The notes under the pieces were generated by a model. It was not told the origin of the DNA. It worked only from the letters and a program-made list of their open reading frames with translations, and searched no databases. The position numbers and the translations under genes were made by a program. A stretch of 64,000 nucleotides of DNA, taken from positions 62,001 through 126,000 of the forward strand of contig NZ_FOQG01000009.1 of NCBI RefSeq assembly GCF_900113685.1. Direction: 5' to 3'. Below are positions 9,048-16,700 of this stretch, piece by piece (the stretch's first letter is position 1; each line of letters starts with the position of its first letter). The stretch comes from Nocardioides psychrotolerans (GTDB lineage: Bacteria > Actinomycetota > Actinomycetes > Propionibacteriales > Nocardioidaceae).

Positions 9048-10255
9048 CAGACGAAGGCGCTCTCGCCGGTGATCGCCCGACCGACGATCAGGGTGTTCAT
9101 CTCGCGGGTGCCCTCGTAGGAATAGATGGCCTCCGCGTCGGCGACGAAGCGCCCCACGTGGTGCTCGAGCAGGATGCCGTTGCCGCCGAGGACCTCGCGG
9201 GCCCAGCCGACGGTCTCGCGCATCCGCACGGTGCTGTGCACCTTGCAGAGGGACGCGTGCTCGTCGCGCAGCAGACCGGCGTCCTGGAGTTGGGAGGCGC
9301 GCACATTCATCGCGGTCGACGCCGTCACGTTCGAGAGCATCTTGACCAGCAGGTCCTGCACCAGCTGGAAGGACGCGATCGGCCGGCCGAACTGCTCGCG
9401 CGACTTGGTGTAGCGCAGCGCGTGCTCGTAGGCGCCGCGGGCACAACCAGCGGCCTGCCAGGCCACGCCCATGCGGGTCACGCGCAGCACGTTGGCGGTG
9501 CTGGCGAAGCTTGTCGCCCCCTGCAACCGGTTGACCTCGGGGACGTGCACGTCCGTGAGGTGGATCTCGGCGTTCTGCACGACCCGCAGCGCGATCTTGT
9601 CCTGCTGCACGTCGAAGGTCATGCCCTCGGTGTCCTTCTCGACGACGAAGCCCTTGACCTCGCCGTCGTCCTCGTCGCGGGCCCAGATGACGACCAGGTC
9701 GGCGAAGGAGGCGTTGCCGATCCACTTCTTCTCGCCGTTGAGCACCCAGCCGTCGCCGTCGCGGCGGGCACTGGTCGCCAGGCCCTGCGAGATCGCCGAG
9801 CCGACGTCGGGCTCGGTCAGCCCGAAGGCGCCGATCAGCTCCACCCGCGCCATCGCCGGCAGCCAGCGCTCACGCTGCTCGTCGGACCCGCAGAGCTGGA
9901 TCGAGCCCATGGCCAGCCCGCCGTGCACCCCCATGAACGTGCCGATCGACGGGTCGATCCGGCTGAGCTCCATCGCGACCATGCCGTCCACCAGGGCGCC
10001 GCGCGCCGGGCAGCCGGGTCCGTCGTAGGCCAGCCCGGCGATGCCGAGCTCGGCGAGCCCGGCGACGAGCTCGTGGGGGAACGCCCCGCGCGTCCAGTGC
10101 GCGTTGATGACCGGCTCCACCTCGCGCGTCATGAACGCCCGCACGCGGCTGAGCAGCTCGCGGTCCTCGTCGTCGAGGAGCAGCTCGAAGCCGAGGAAGT
10201 CGGAGAACGGGGAGTCCTCGAGCTCGCGGTGGGTCAGGGCCGAGTCGTGGGTCAT
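9047..10255 (-). CDS. Acyl-CoA dehydrogenase, glutaryl-CoA dehydrogenase-like
   Basis: The 402-residue flavoenzyme shows the ACAD motifs AFGLTEPDVGSA and VLNGEKKWIGN. The C-terminal IYSYEGTREMNTLIVGRA places the catalytic Glu in YEGT, as in glutaryl-CoA dehydrogenases. It should oxidise an acyl-CoA with FAD and pass electrons to ETF. Its ATG overlaps the stop of the upstream hydrolase as ATGA, so it is in one operon with phaC. The substrate cannot be fixed from sequence. Confidence 0.88.
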   Translation of the reverse strand: MTHDSALTHRELEDSPFSDFLGFELLLDDEDRELLSRVRAFMTREVEPVINAHWTRGAFPHELVAGLAELGIAGLAYDGPGCPARGALVDGMVAMELSRIDPSIGTFMGVHGGLAMGSIQLCGSDEQRERWLPAMARVELIGAFGLTEPDVGSAISQGLATSARRDGDGWVLNGEKKWIGNASFADLVVIWARDEDDGEVKGFVVEKDTEGMTFDVQQDKIALRVVQNAEIHLTDVHVPEVNRLQGATSFASTANVLRVTRMGVAWQAAGCARGAYEHALRYTKSREQFGRPIASFQLVQDLLVKMLSNVTASTAMNVRASQLQDAGLLRDEHASLCKVHSTVRMRETVGWAREVLGGNGILLEHHVGRFVADAEAIYSYEGTREMNTLIVGRAITGESAFV

Positions 10256-11106
10256 GAGGGGGTCTCCTCGTTCAGGAACTGCTCCACCACAGGAGCCAGC
10301 TCGTCGGCCTCGGTGACGATGCCGAGGTGGCCACCGTCGTAGAGGTACAGGCGGGCGCGTGGGATGAGCCGGGCCTGCAGGCGGGGGTTGGCGACGGGGA
10401 TGATCGGGTCGTCGGTGCCGCCCATGACCAGCGTGGGCTGCCGGATCAGACCGAGGAACGGCAGGCTGGACCAGCCGGTCATCGCGGCCAGCTGGTAGTA
10501 GTAGCCGCGCTTGGGGCCCGACCGCGTGACGGCGTGCAGCAGCTTGGCGCCCTTCTCGGGATCGTTGCGCATGGAGCCGCCGTAGATGTCGGCGGCGATG
10601 CGCCGCGCGTAGGCCGGGTCGCGGTGCCGCCGGGGCGTCGCCATCTTGGCCAGCACCGAGGGGTGGGCCGGGACCATCAGGAAGCCGGTGCCGGTCGCGA
10701 CCAGCACCACCCGTCGTACGCGCTTGCGGGACTGGATCGCGAGCTGCTGGGCCAGGCCGCCGCCCCAGGACAGCCCGAGGACGTCGAACTCGCGGTGCCC
10801 GAGCTTGGTCATCAGCGCTGCGACCCAGGAGGCGAGCCCGGCGATGGGGTAGGGCGTGGGGGGCAGGGCGCTGCCACCGACACCGGGTACGTCGAAGCGC
10901 ACGATGCCCCGCTCGGGGTCGAGCTGGTCGACGAGGGGTTGCAGCACCTCGAGCGAGACGCCGATGCCGTTGCAGAGCAGCAGGGGCGGCTCGTGCACGA
11001 AGCGACCCACGCCGGGACGCACCGAGACGCGCGCCGCCACCCCACGCACGGCAACGGTGCGCACGGTGTCGGGGGCTGCCAGGGGCGACTCAGCGGTCAT
11101 GGACAT
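10252..11106 (-). CDS. Alpha/beta hydrolase, probable intracellular PHA depolymerase
   Basis: The protein has an alpha/beta hydrolase fold with nucleophile elbow GLSWGGGLAQQ, an oxyanion region LLCNGIGVSLEVL, an acid at GGTDDPIIP and a C-terminal DGGHLGI with the catalytic His. This matches PhaZ-type hydrolases that degrade stored polyhydroxyalkanoate. Two ATGs (11106 and 11100) are possible; the second has a better-spaced GGGGA ribosome site. Either way the start overlaps the phaC 3' end by about 10-17 bp. Confidence 0.8.
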   Translation of the reverse strand: MSMTAESPLAAPDTVRTVAVRGVAARVSVRPGVGRFVHEPPLLLCNGIGVSLEVLQPLVDQLDPERGIVRFDVPGVGGSALPPTPYPIAGLASWVAALMTKLGHREFDVLGLSWGGGLAQQLAIQSRKRVRRVVLVATGTGFLMVPAHPSVLAKMATPRRHRDPAYARRIAADIYGGSMRNDPEKGAKLLHAVTRSGPKRGYYYQLAAMTGWSSLPFLGLIRQPTLVMGGTDDPIIPVANPRLQARLIPRARLYLYDGGHLGIVTEADELAPVVEQFLNEETPS

Positions 11107-12835
11107 AGGTCCCCGGAGCGTCGCACAGCGGCTCGAAGCGTGCGGAGCCGACCTTGCGCGGCTTGGTGCGTTCCGGCCCGGTGCGGGCGGCCAGCCAGGC
11201 GGCGTAGTCGTCCCACCAGGTGCCGTTGACCTGGCGGGCCCCGTCGAGCCACTCCGCCGCGCTGGCCGGGTTGGAGTCGGAGGTCTGGAAGCTGGCCCTC
11301 TCGTTGCCCGGGGGGTTGACCATGGCGGCGATGTGGCCGCTGGTCGAGAGGACGAAGCGGGAGTCGCCGCCGAAGAGCTGGGTGGTGCGGTAGCAGGACT
11401 CCCACTTGCACAGATGGTCGGCGATCCCCGCCACGACGTAGGAGTCGACGTCGATGTCGCCGAGGTCGACCGGGGTGCCCAGCATCGTGCAGCCCCCGGC
11501 CTTGGTGAGTGCGTTGCGCAGCGCGAGGTCCATGAAGTCACGGTGCATCCCGGCGGTCATGCGCACGGGGTCGGCGTTCCAGTAGAGGATGTCGAAGGCC
11601 TTGGGGGCGTGGCCCATCAGGTAGTTGTTGACCCAGTAGTTCCAGATCAGGTCGTTGGGCCGCAGCCACGCGAAGATCTCCGCGAGGGCCCGACCGTCGA
11701 GGTAGCCCTTGTCGCGTGACGCCCGCGTCGACGCGGCCGCGCCCTTGTGCGAGAGCAGGGCACTGGGCAGGCCCGCGTCGTGCTGGTCGAGGACCGTCAC
11801 GGCGAGGCTGAACGCCGCCACCCGGTCGAGGTCGTCGGTCGCCGCCAGGTGCGCCATCACCATCGAGGCGAGCATGCCGCCCGAGCAGATGCCGAGCACG
11901 GCGACCTGCTCCTGACGGGAGATGACCTGGGCGGTCGTCATCGCCTCGAGGATCGCCTGGCCGTAGGTGTCCAGGCCCCAGTCGGCGTGCCGGGCGTCGG
12001 GGTTGCGCCAGGAGATGCAGTAGACCTGTTGACCGGCCTGGACCAGGTGCTCGACCAGGCTGCGTCGCTCGGCGAGGTCGATGACGTAGTACTTGTTGAT
12101 CGTCGGCGGCACGATCAGCAGCGGCACCGTGCGGACCTTCGGGGTCTGCGGGGTGTACTGGATGAGCTCGAAGACGTCCGTGCGCAGCACGACCTGCCCG
12201 GGCGTCACGGCGAGGTCCTCGCCGACCTCGAAGGCGTCGGGCTCGACCATCGACGGCACCCGTGGCGCCGTGGCGAAGTCGCGCACGAAGCGCCGCCCGC
12301 CGGCCACGAGGTTGCCGCCACCGGTGTCGATGATCCGCTTGAGGACCTTGGGATTGAGCATGGGGTTGTTGCTGGGGGAGGACGCCTCGACCAGGTTGTC
12401 GACGATGAAGCCCATCCGCTGCTCGTCGCCGTGGCCCAGGCCGGCGTCGGCGACCAGGCCGCGGGCCGCCTCGCCGGCGACGAGGTAGGACTGCAGGGTC
12501 CGCTTGAGGAACGGGTTCTTGGCCCACGCCTCGTCGCTGAAGCGACGGTCCTTGGGGTGCGGTGCGATCTCCGAGCGGCCGACCTGCACGCGGGCCAGCT
12601 CGGCGCCCAGGCCGAGCGTGCGGCCGGCGAGGGTGCGGGGGTGGCGGGCCAGGCCGGCGGCGAACTTCACGCCGGAGATGCCGGGCAGGAAACGCCTGAT
12701 CGGGCCGCGACTCGCATCAGCCAGCAGCAGGTCCAACGGGGTGCCCAGCTCGCTCACGCCGGGCTCGTCGTCGGCGCCCGCCTCGTGGATCCGCCGGTCG
12801 GCGTCGCGGGCCAGCCGCATGCTGGTGTCGGTCAT
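11090..12835 (-). CDS. phaC: Polyhydroxyalkanoate synthase, class I/II
   Basis: The 581-residue PhaC polymerises hydroxyacyl-CoA into storage polyester on the granule surface. The lipase-like box GICSGGMLAS contains the catalytic Cys. The conserved YYVIDLAERRSLVEHL, YCISWRNPD, WNYWVNNYLMG and STSGHIAAMVNPPG (catalytic His) follow in order. Length matches class I or II enzymes that need no PhaE or PhaR. The ATG at 12835 has a good ribosome site (GGAGGCT). The gene heads an operon with a depolymerase-like hydrolase, an acyl-CoA dehydrogenase and a class V aminotransferase. Confidence 0.93.
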   Translation of the reverse strand: MTDTSMRLARDADRRIHEAGADDEPGVSELGTPLDLLLADASRGPIRRFLPGISGVKFAAGLARHPRTLAGRTLGLGAELARVQVGRSEIAPHPKDRRFSDEAWAKNPFLKRTLQSYLVAGEAARGLVADAGLGHGDEQRMGFIVDNLVEASSPSNNPMLNPKVLKRIIDTGGGNLVAGGRRFVRDFATAPRVPSMVEPDAFEVGEDLAVTPGQVVLRTDVFELIQYTPQTPKVRTVPLLIVPPTINKYYVIDLAERRSLVEHLVQAGQQVYCISWRNPDARHADWGLDTYGQAILEAMTTAQVISRQEQVAVLGICSGGMLASMVMAHLAATDDLDRVAAFSLAVTVLDQHDAGLPSALLSHKGAAASTRASRDKGYLDGRALAEIFAWLRPNDLIWNYWVNNYLMGHAPKAFDILYWNADPVRMTAGMHRDFMDLALRNALTKAGGCTMLGTPVDLGDIDVDSYVVAGIADHLCKWESCYRTTQLFGGDSRFVLSTSGHIAAMVNPPGNERASFQTSDSNPASAAEWLDGARQVNGTWWDDYAAWLAARTGPERTKPRKVGSARFEPLCDAPGTYVHDR

Positions 12836-12953
12836 GGGGGAGCCTCCGGGCGGCATTGATCGGCCTGTGACGGCCACAGACGTCAGCCATGAGTGTGACG
12901 GGCGACACCAAGATCGTCACCACCTGCGCGGATGAGACGGCGGGATAGGCGGG

Positions 12954-13760
12954 TCAGGCGCTGATCCGGGCCACAGCGGCGATCAGGGAGCTCGGGTCGG
13001 GGGCGTCCCCGGTCGACTGCAGGACCACGGTGTCGGCGCCGGCGCGTCCGAGGGCGTCGGCGACCTCGCGCACGCCTGCGTCGAGCGACGCCTCGTCGGG
13101 GTGCTTGCGGGGGTCGACCTCCGCGTAGACCACCACCAGGCCGCGGCCCTCACGCTCCGCCGGCCGTGACTCGTCGACCGACGCCCGGGCTCGTCGTACG
13201 GCGTCGACGTCCGCGACGGCGTCGAGCAGCACGCCGTCGGCCAGCTCGCCGGCCAGGCTGACGGTCTTGTCCCCACGCGCCCCGAGCAGCAGGGTCGGGG
13301 GCGACGCCGGAGGCCAGTCGAGCCGCACGGAGTCGAGGTGCACGTAGCGGCCGTCGACGTCGACCTCCTGGCCTGCCAGCAGGTCGCGCACCGCGGTGGT
13401 GTGCTCGCGCAGCAGGGTCATGGGTGAGTCGACGTGGGCGCCGACCTGCACCATCCAGGGCTGTACGCCGTGCCCCAGGGCGACCGCGAGCCGTCCGGGG
13501 AAGAGCCTGGCCAGCGTCGCGACCTCCATCGCGACCAGGGCCGGGTTGCGCAGCGGGACGGGCAGCAGGCCGATCCCGACGACGACACGCTCGGACCAGG
13601 CGAGCGCCGCGGCGGCGGTGGTGAGGCCGCCCTCGAGGAAGCAGTCCTCCCACAGCCACAGCTGAGGGGTCCCGCTGCGGTCCGCGTGCTCGACGACGGC
13701 GCGGATCTCCTCCGGTGGGGTCTGGGGACGCAGGACGACACCGAGCTCGGGCAGGGTCAT
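12954..13760 (-). CDS. LLM-class (luciferase-like) flavin-dependent oxidoreductase
   Basis: This 268-residue TIM-barrel protein has the bacterial luciferase-like pattern: GVVLRPQTPPEEI at the start, LWLWEDCFLEGG, RVVVGIGLLPVPLRNPALVA and FPGRLAVALGHG. Family members use FMN or F420. The substrate is unknown. The ATG at 13760 was chosen because upstream sequence falls in a separate intergenic region before the divergent thioesterase. Confidence 0.8.
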   Translation of the reverse strand: MTLPELGVVLRPQTPPEEIRAVVEHADRSGTPQLWLWEDCFLEGGLTTAAAALAWSERVVVGIGLLPVPLRNPALVAMEVATLARLFPGRLAVALGHGVQPWMVQVGAHVDSPMTLLREHTTAVRDLLAGQEVDVDGRYVHLDSVRLDWPPASPPTLLLGARGDKTVSLAGELADGVLLDAVADVDAVRRARASVDESRPAEREGRGLVVVYAEVDPRKHPDEASLDAGVREVADALGRAGADTVVLQSTGDAPDPSSLIAAVARISA

Positions 13761-13850
13761 GCGCCCACGAAACCACCTCCGGTCTCGTCGGCACGACCCG
13801 GTCCCTGCCCGCACTTCCAGGTCGTCCCCGGGGTGGGCACACTGGTGGCC

Positions 13851-14276
13851 GTGAGCGACATACCCACCCTTGACCACTTCCCGGCGCACGCGCAGGACAA
13901 GCTGCGCTACGGCGACACCGACCGTCAGGGGCACGTCAACAACGCCGTCTTCTCCTCCCTGCTGGAGACCGGCCGGGTCGAGGTGCTGCACGGCAGTGCA
14001 GGACCGCTGGCCGATGCCGGCTCGTCGTTCGTCATCGCGCGGTTGGTGCTCCAGTTCGTCGGCGAGCTGCAGTGGCCGGGCACGGTCGACATCGGCACGC
14101 GCGTCGCGCGGGTCGGTCGGTCCTCGGTGACCATGGAGCAGGCGATCTTCCAGGACGGGCGCTGCTGCGCGACCGGCGAGAGCGTCATCGTGCAGGTCGA
14201 CGACGCCACCCGCACCTCCAAGGCGCTGTCCGTGGCCGCGGTGATGCGGCTCAAGGCGCTGACCACGTCCGGTTGA
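13851..14276 (+). CDS. Acyl-CoA thioesterase, 4HBT hotdog family
   Basis: The 141-residue hotdog protein carries the 4-hydroxybenzoyl-CoA-thioesterase pattern RYGDTDRQGHVNNAVF with the catalytic Asp, and a later LVLQFVGELQWPG strand. It should hydrolyse acyl-CoA in the cytoplasm; acyl specificity is not visible. The GTG at 13851 gives a normal N-terminus. It lies upstream of ychF with a 49-bp gap. Confidence 0.85.
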   Translation: MSDIPTLDHFPAHAQDKLRYGDTDRQGHVNNAVFSSLLETGRVEVLHGSAGPLADAGSSFVIARLVLQFVGELQWPGTVDIGTRVARVGRSSVTMEQAIFQDGRCCATGESVIVQVDDATRTSKALSVAAVMRLKALTTSG

Positions 14277-14325
14277 GGCTGGCTGATTCGTCGGGGGGAC
14301 TCGGGTCTCCGTAGACTGCCCGCCC

Positions 14326-15402
14326 GTGGCACTCACCATCGGTATCGTCGGGCTCCCCAACGCGGGCAAGTCCACCCTCTTCAACGCCCTCACCAAGAAC
14401 GACGTCCTCGCGGCGAACTACCCGTTCGCGACGATCGAGCCGAACGTCGGGGTGGTCGGCGTGCCCGACGACCGGCTGCCGCAGCTCGCGGAGGTCTTCG
14501 GCTCGGCCAAGCTGTTGCCGGCAACGGTGGAGTTCGTCGACATCGCCGGCATCGTCCGCGGCGCCTCCGAGGGGGAGGGGCTGGGCAACAAGTTCCTGTC
14601 CCACATCCGTGAGTCGGCGGCGATCTGCCAGGTGACGCGCGTCTTCCGCGACGAGGACGTCACGCACGTCGACGGCGAGGTCAACCCCGCCAGCGACATC
14701 TCCACGATCCAGACCGAGCTGATCCTCGCCGACCTGCAGACGGTCGAGAAGGCCATTCCGCGCCTGGAGAAGGAGGCGCGTGGCAACAAGTCGGTCACCG
14801 CCAATCTCGACGCCGCACGCGAGGCGCTGGGCTTCTTGGAGGCAGGGACGCCGATCATCGCGACCCGCGTGGATCGCGCGCTGATCCGCGAGCTGTCGCT
14901 GCTGACCGCCAAGCCGTTCATCTACGTCTTCAACTGCGACGCCGACGAGCTCTCCGACGAGTCGTTGAAGCAGACGATGCGCGACCTCATCGCGCCGGCC
15001 GAGGCGATCTTCCTCGACGCGAAGTTCGAGTCCGAGCTCGTCGACCTCGACGACGACGAGGAGGCGCGCGCGATGCTCGCCGAGATGGGCGTCGAGGAGC
15101 CCGGCCTCGACATGCTGGCCCGCGTCGGTTTCGCGACCCTCGGCCTCCAGACCTACCTCACCGCCGGCCCCAAGGAGACCCGCGCCTGGACCATCCCCCA
15201 GGGCGCCACGGCTCCCGAGGCGGCCGGTGTCATCCACACCGACTTCCAGCGTGGCTTCATCAAGGCCGAGATCGTCTCCTTCGACGACCTGATGGCCGCC
15301 GGTTCCATGCAGAAGGCCAAGGAGGCCGGCAAGGTGCGCATGGAGGGCAAGGACTACGTCATGGTCGACGGCGACGTCGTGGAGTTCCGCTTCAACGTGT
15401 GA
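14326..15402 (+). CDS. ychF: YchF/Ola1 GTPase-family ATPase; 3' end is the integration site of the island
   Basis: The 358-residue protein has the P-loop GLPNAGKSTLFNAL, switch region NYPFATIEPNVG, DIAGIVRGASEGEGLGN, a coiled-coil insertion and a C-terminal TGS domain ending DGDVVEFRFNV. YchF binds ATP in preference to GTP and associates with ribosomes. The start is GTG. The last five codons and the start of the stop codon (15384-15400) are repeated at 59718-59734, where the frame would read FRFNV then TAA. The gene is therefore intact, but its original downstream flank has been displaced by about 44 kb. Confidence 0.96.
   Translation: MALTIGIVGLPNAGKSTLFNALTKNDVLAANYPFATIEPNVGVVGVPDDRLPQLAEVFGSAKLLPATVEFVDIAGIVRGASEGEGLGNKFLSHIRESAAICQVTRVFRDEDVTHVDGEVNPASDISTIQTELILADLQTVEKAIPRLEKEARGNKSVTANLDAAREALGFLEAGTPIIATRVDRALIRELSLLTAKPFIYVFNCDADELSDESLKQTMRDLIAPAEAIFLDAKFESELVDLDDDEEARAMLAEMGVEEPGLDMLARVGFATLGLQTYLTAGPKETRAWTIPQGATAPEAAGVIHTDFQRGFIKAEIVSFDDLMAAGSMQKAKEAGKVRMEGKDYVMVDGDVVEFRFNV
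15384..15400. repeat. attL core: 17-bp direct repeat in the ychF 3' end
   Basis: GTTCCGCTTCAACGTGT occurs here and again exactly at 59718-59734. The sequence GCAGGTCAG follows both copies (15417-15425 and 59741-59749). Position in the 3' end of a conserved gene, conservation of the coding sequence, and an integrase inside the interval fit a site-specific attachment core. Confidence 0.8.
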
Positions 15403-15734
15403 ATCGGCGTAAAAGCGCAGGTCAGAGGGGGTGTGGCTCCTCCCAGTCCGCACAGAGTCCGCAAGAAATTCAATCCGATTCGCTCGATAGACTTGGTTGT
15501 CGGCTTCTCCGTGAGCGGCTTCGAGCCATTGGCGCGGCTGTCTGCAGGTCGGTCTTCGAGTCGGAATGACGAGGCGCTCGGGAACGCCGCGGGGCGGGTG
15601 CCAGGCGTTCTCCAACGTGACCGCACAGGCGGTCCACTTGAATAGGCCTTCCGCGAGTCTGGTCGGGACCGTTGTGAGCGGTTCTGACGGTGCGAGACCC
15701 TAGACTCGAGCAGACAGGCGACGGGAGGTGGATC
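15401..15734. other. Left end of island, non-coding, with arm-type repeat
   Basis: No convincing gene is present between ychF and the AAA ATPase. The stretch holds GCAGGTCAG beside the core and, at 15445-15463, AGTCCGCACAGAGTCCGCA, two GTCCGCA units 11 bp apart. Matching pairs occur at 59572-59589, 60601-60618 and 60748-60765. Such spaced repeats near a core are what integrase arm-binding sites look like. The AAA ATPase promoter must also lie here; GGGAGGTG at 15723-15730 is its ribosome site. Confidence 0.6.
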
Positions 15735-16700
15735 ATGGCGGGCACGGGCGAACATTTCAAGGCGTTGGTGCGTAGTCACGCCAGTGGTGATGACGCCGCG
15801 TTCTACTCAGTCGCGTTGCAGGTTGCTGCAACAGCTGCACGACAGGGACACCACAAGCTCGCTGCGGACCTGAAGTCGGCTGTGGAGACCTCTCGGGCCT
15901 CGACCGTGTCGAAGGTGACCTCGATCGCGCGCCCGCGGGGTGACCTGGCGGATCTGGTGATCGCTTCCCATCCGACTGTCGGCTTAAAAGACTTGGTGCT
16001 CCCTGCAGAGTTGGCCTCCCAGGTCTCGCGGATCCTGACTGAACAACGGCAACGCAAGAATCTGCTCGACCATGGGTTCGAGCCGTGCCACCGGGTGCTT
16101 CTCGAAGGCCCCGCTGGCACCGGGAAGACCATGACGGCCGGGGTCCTCGCGCACGAGCTGTCGTTGCCTTTGCTGAGCATTCGGCTGGACAGCTTGATGA
16201 GTAAGTTCATGGGTGAGACCGCCAGCAAGTTGCGCATGATCTTCGAGGCGGCCGAAGAGCAGCGTGCGGTATACTTGTTCGACGAGTTCGATGCCCTGGG
16301 TGGAGATCGGACCGGTAATGATGTCGGCGAGGCACGCCGGATTCTGAACTCATTCTTGGTGTTCCTGGAGCGCAGCAGGAGCGAGAGTTTGATCATCGCT
16401 GCCACCAACCACCGCTCGATCCTGGACAAGGCGTTGTTCCGGCGTTTTGACATGGTCTTGGACTACGCGCTCCCAGACGCCAAACAAGGGGTCGCGGTCA
16501 TGCGGGGGCGACTGGGTGCTCTGGCCAAGGGGGTGCGGTGGTCTGCCCTCACGCCTGCCATGGAAGGTCTCTCACATGCCGACCTGGTCCGTGCCTCGGA
16601 GGCCGCAGCGAAGACCGTGATCTTGAGTGGAGGCACCGGGATCACGATCGAGCACCTGCGCAGCGCGCTGGAGAATAGGCAGGCGGGCAGCCTTGGCTGA
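15735..16700 (+). CDS. ietA: AAA+ ATPase of an IetAS-type two-gene defence/stability module
   Basis: The 321-residue protein has one AAA+ domain: Walker A GPAGTGKT (residues 126-132 region, Lys131), Walker B AVYLFDEFDA (Asp183, Glu184), sensor-1 IIAATNH and arginine-finger region ALFRRFD. An N-terminal helical segment (1-80) precedes it. It is immediately followed, with an 8-bp overlap, by a subtilase, the gene order of ietAS. That pair was described as a plasmid-stability toxin-antitoxin system in Agrobacterium and later as an antiphage module. The start ATG has a GGGAGGTG ribosome site. GC content looks lower than in the neighbouring core genes. Confidence 0.8.
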   Translation: MAGTGEHFKALVRSHASGDDAAFYSVALQVAATAARQGHHKLAADLKSAVETSRASTVSKVTSIARPRGDLADLVIASHPTVGLKDLVLPAELASQVSRILTEQRQRKNLLDHGFEPCHRVLLEGPAGTGKTMTAGVLAHELSLPLLSIRLDSLMSKFMGETASKLRMIFEAAEEQRAVYLFDEFDALGGDRTGNDVGEARRILNSFLVFLERSRSESLIIAATNHRSILDKALFRRFDMVLDYALPDAKQGVAVMRGRLGALAKGVRWSALTPAMEGLSHADLVRASEAAAKTVILSGGTGITIEHLRSALENRQAGSLG

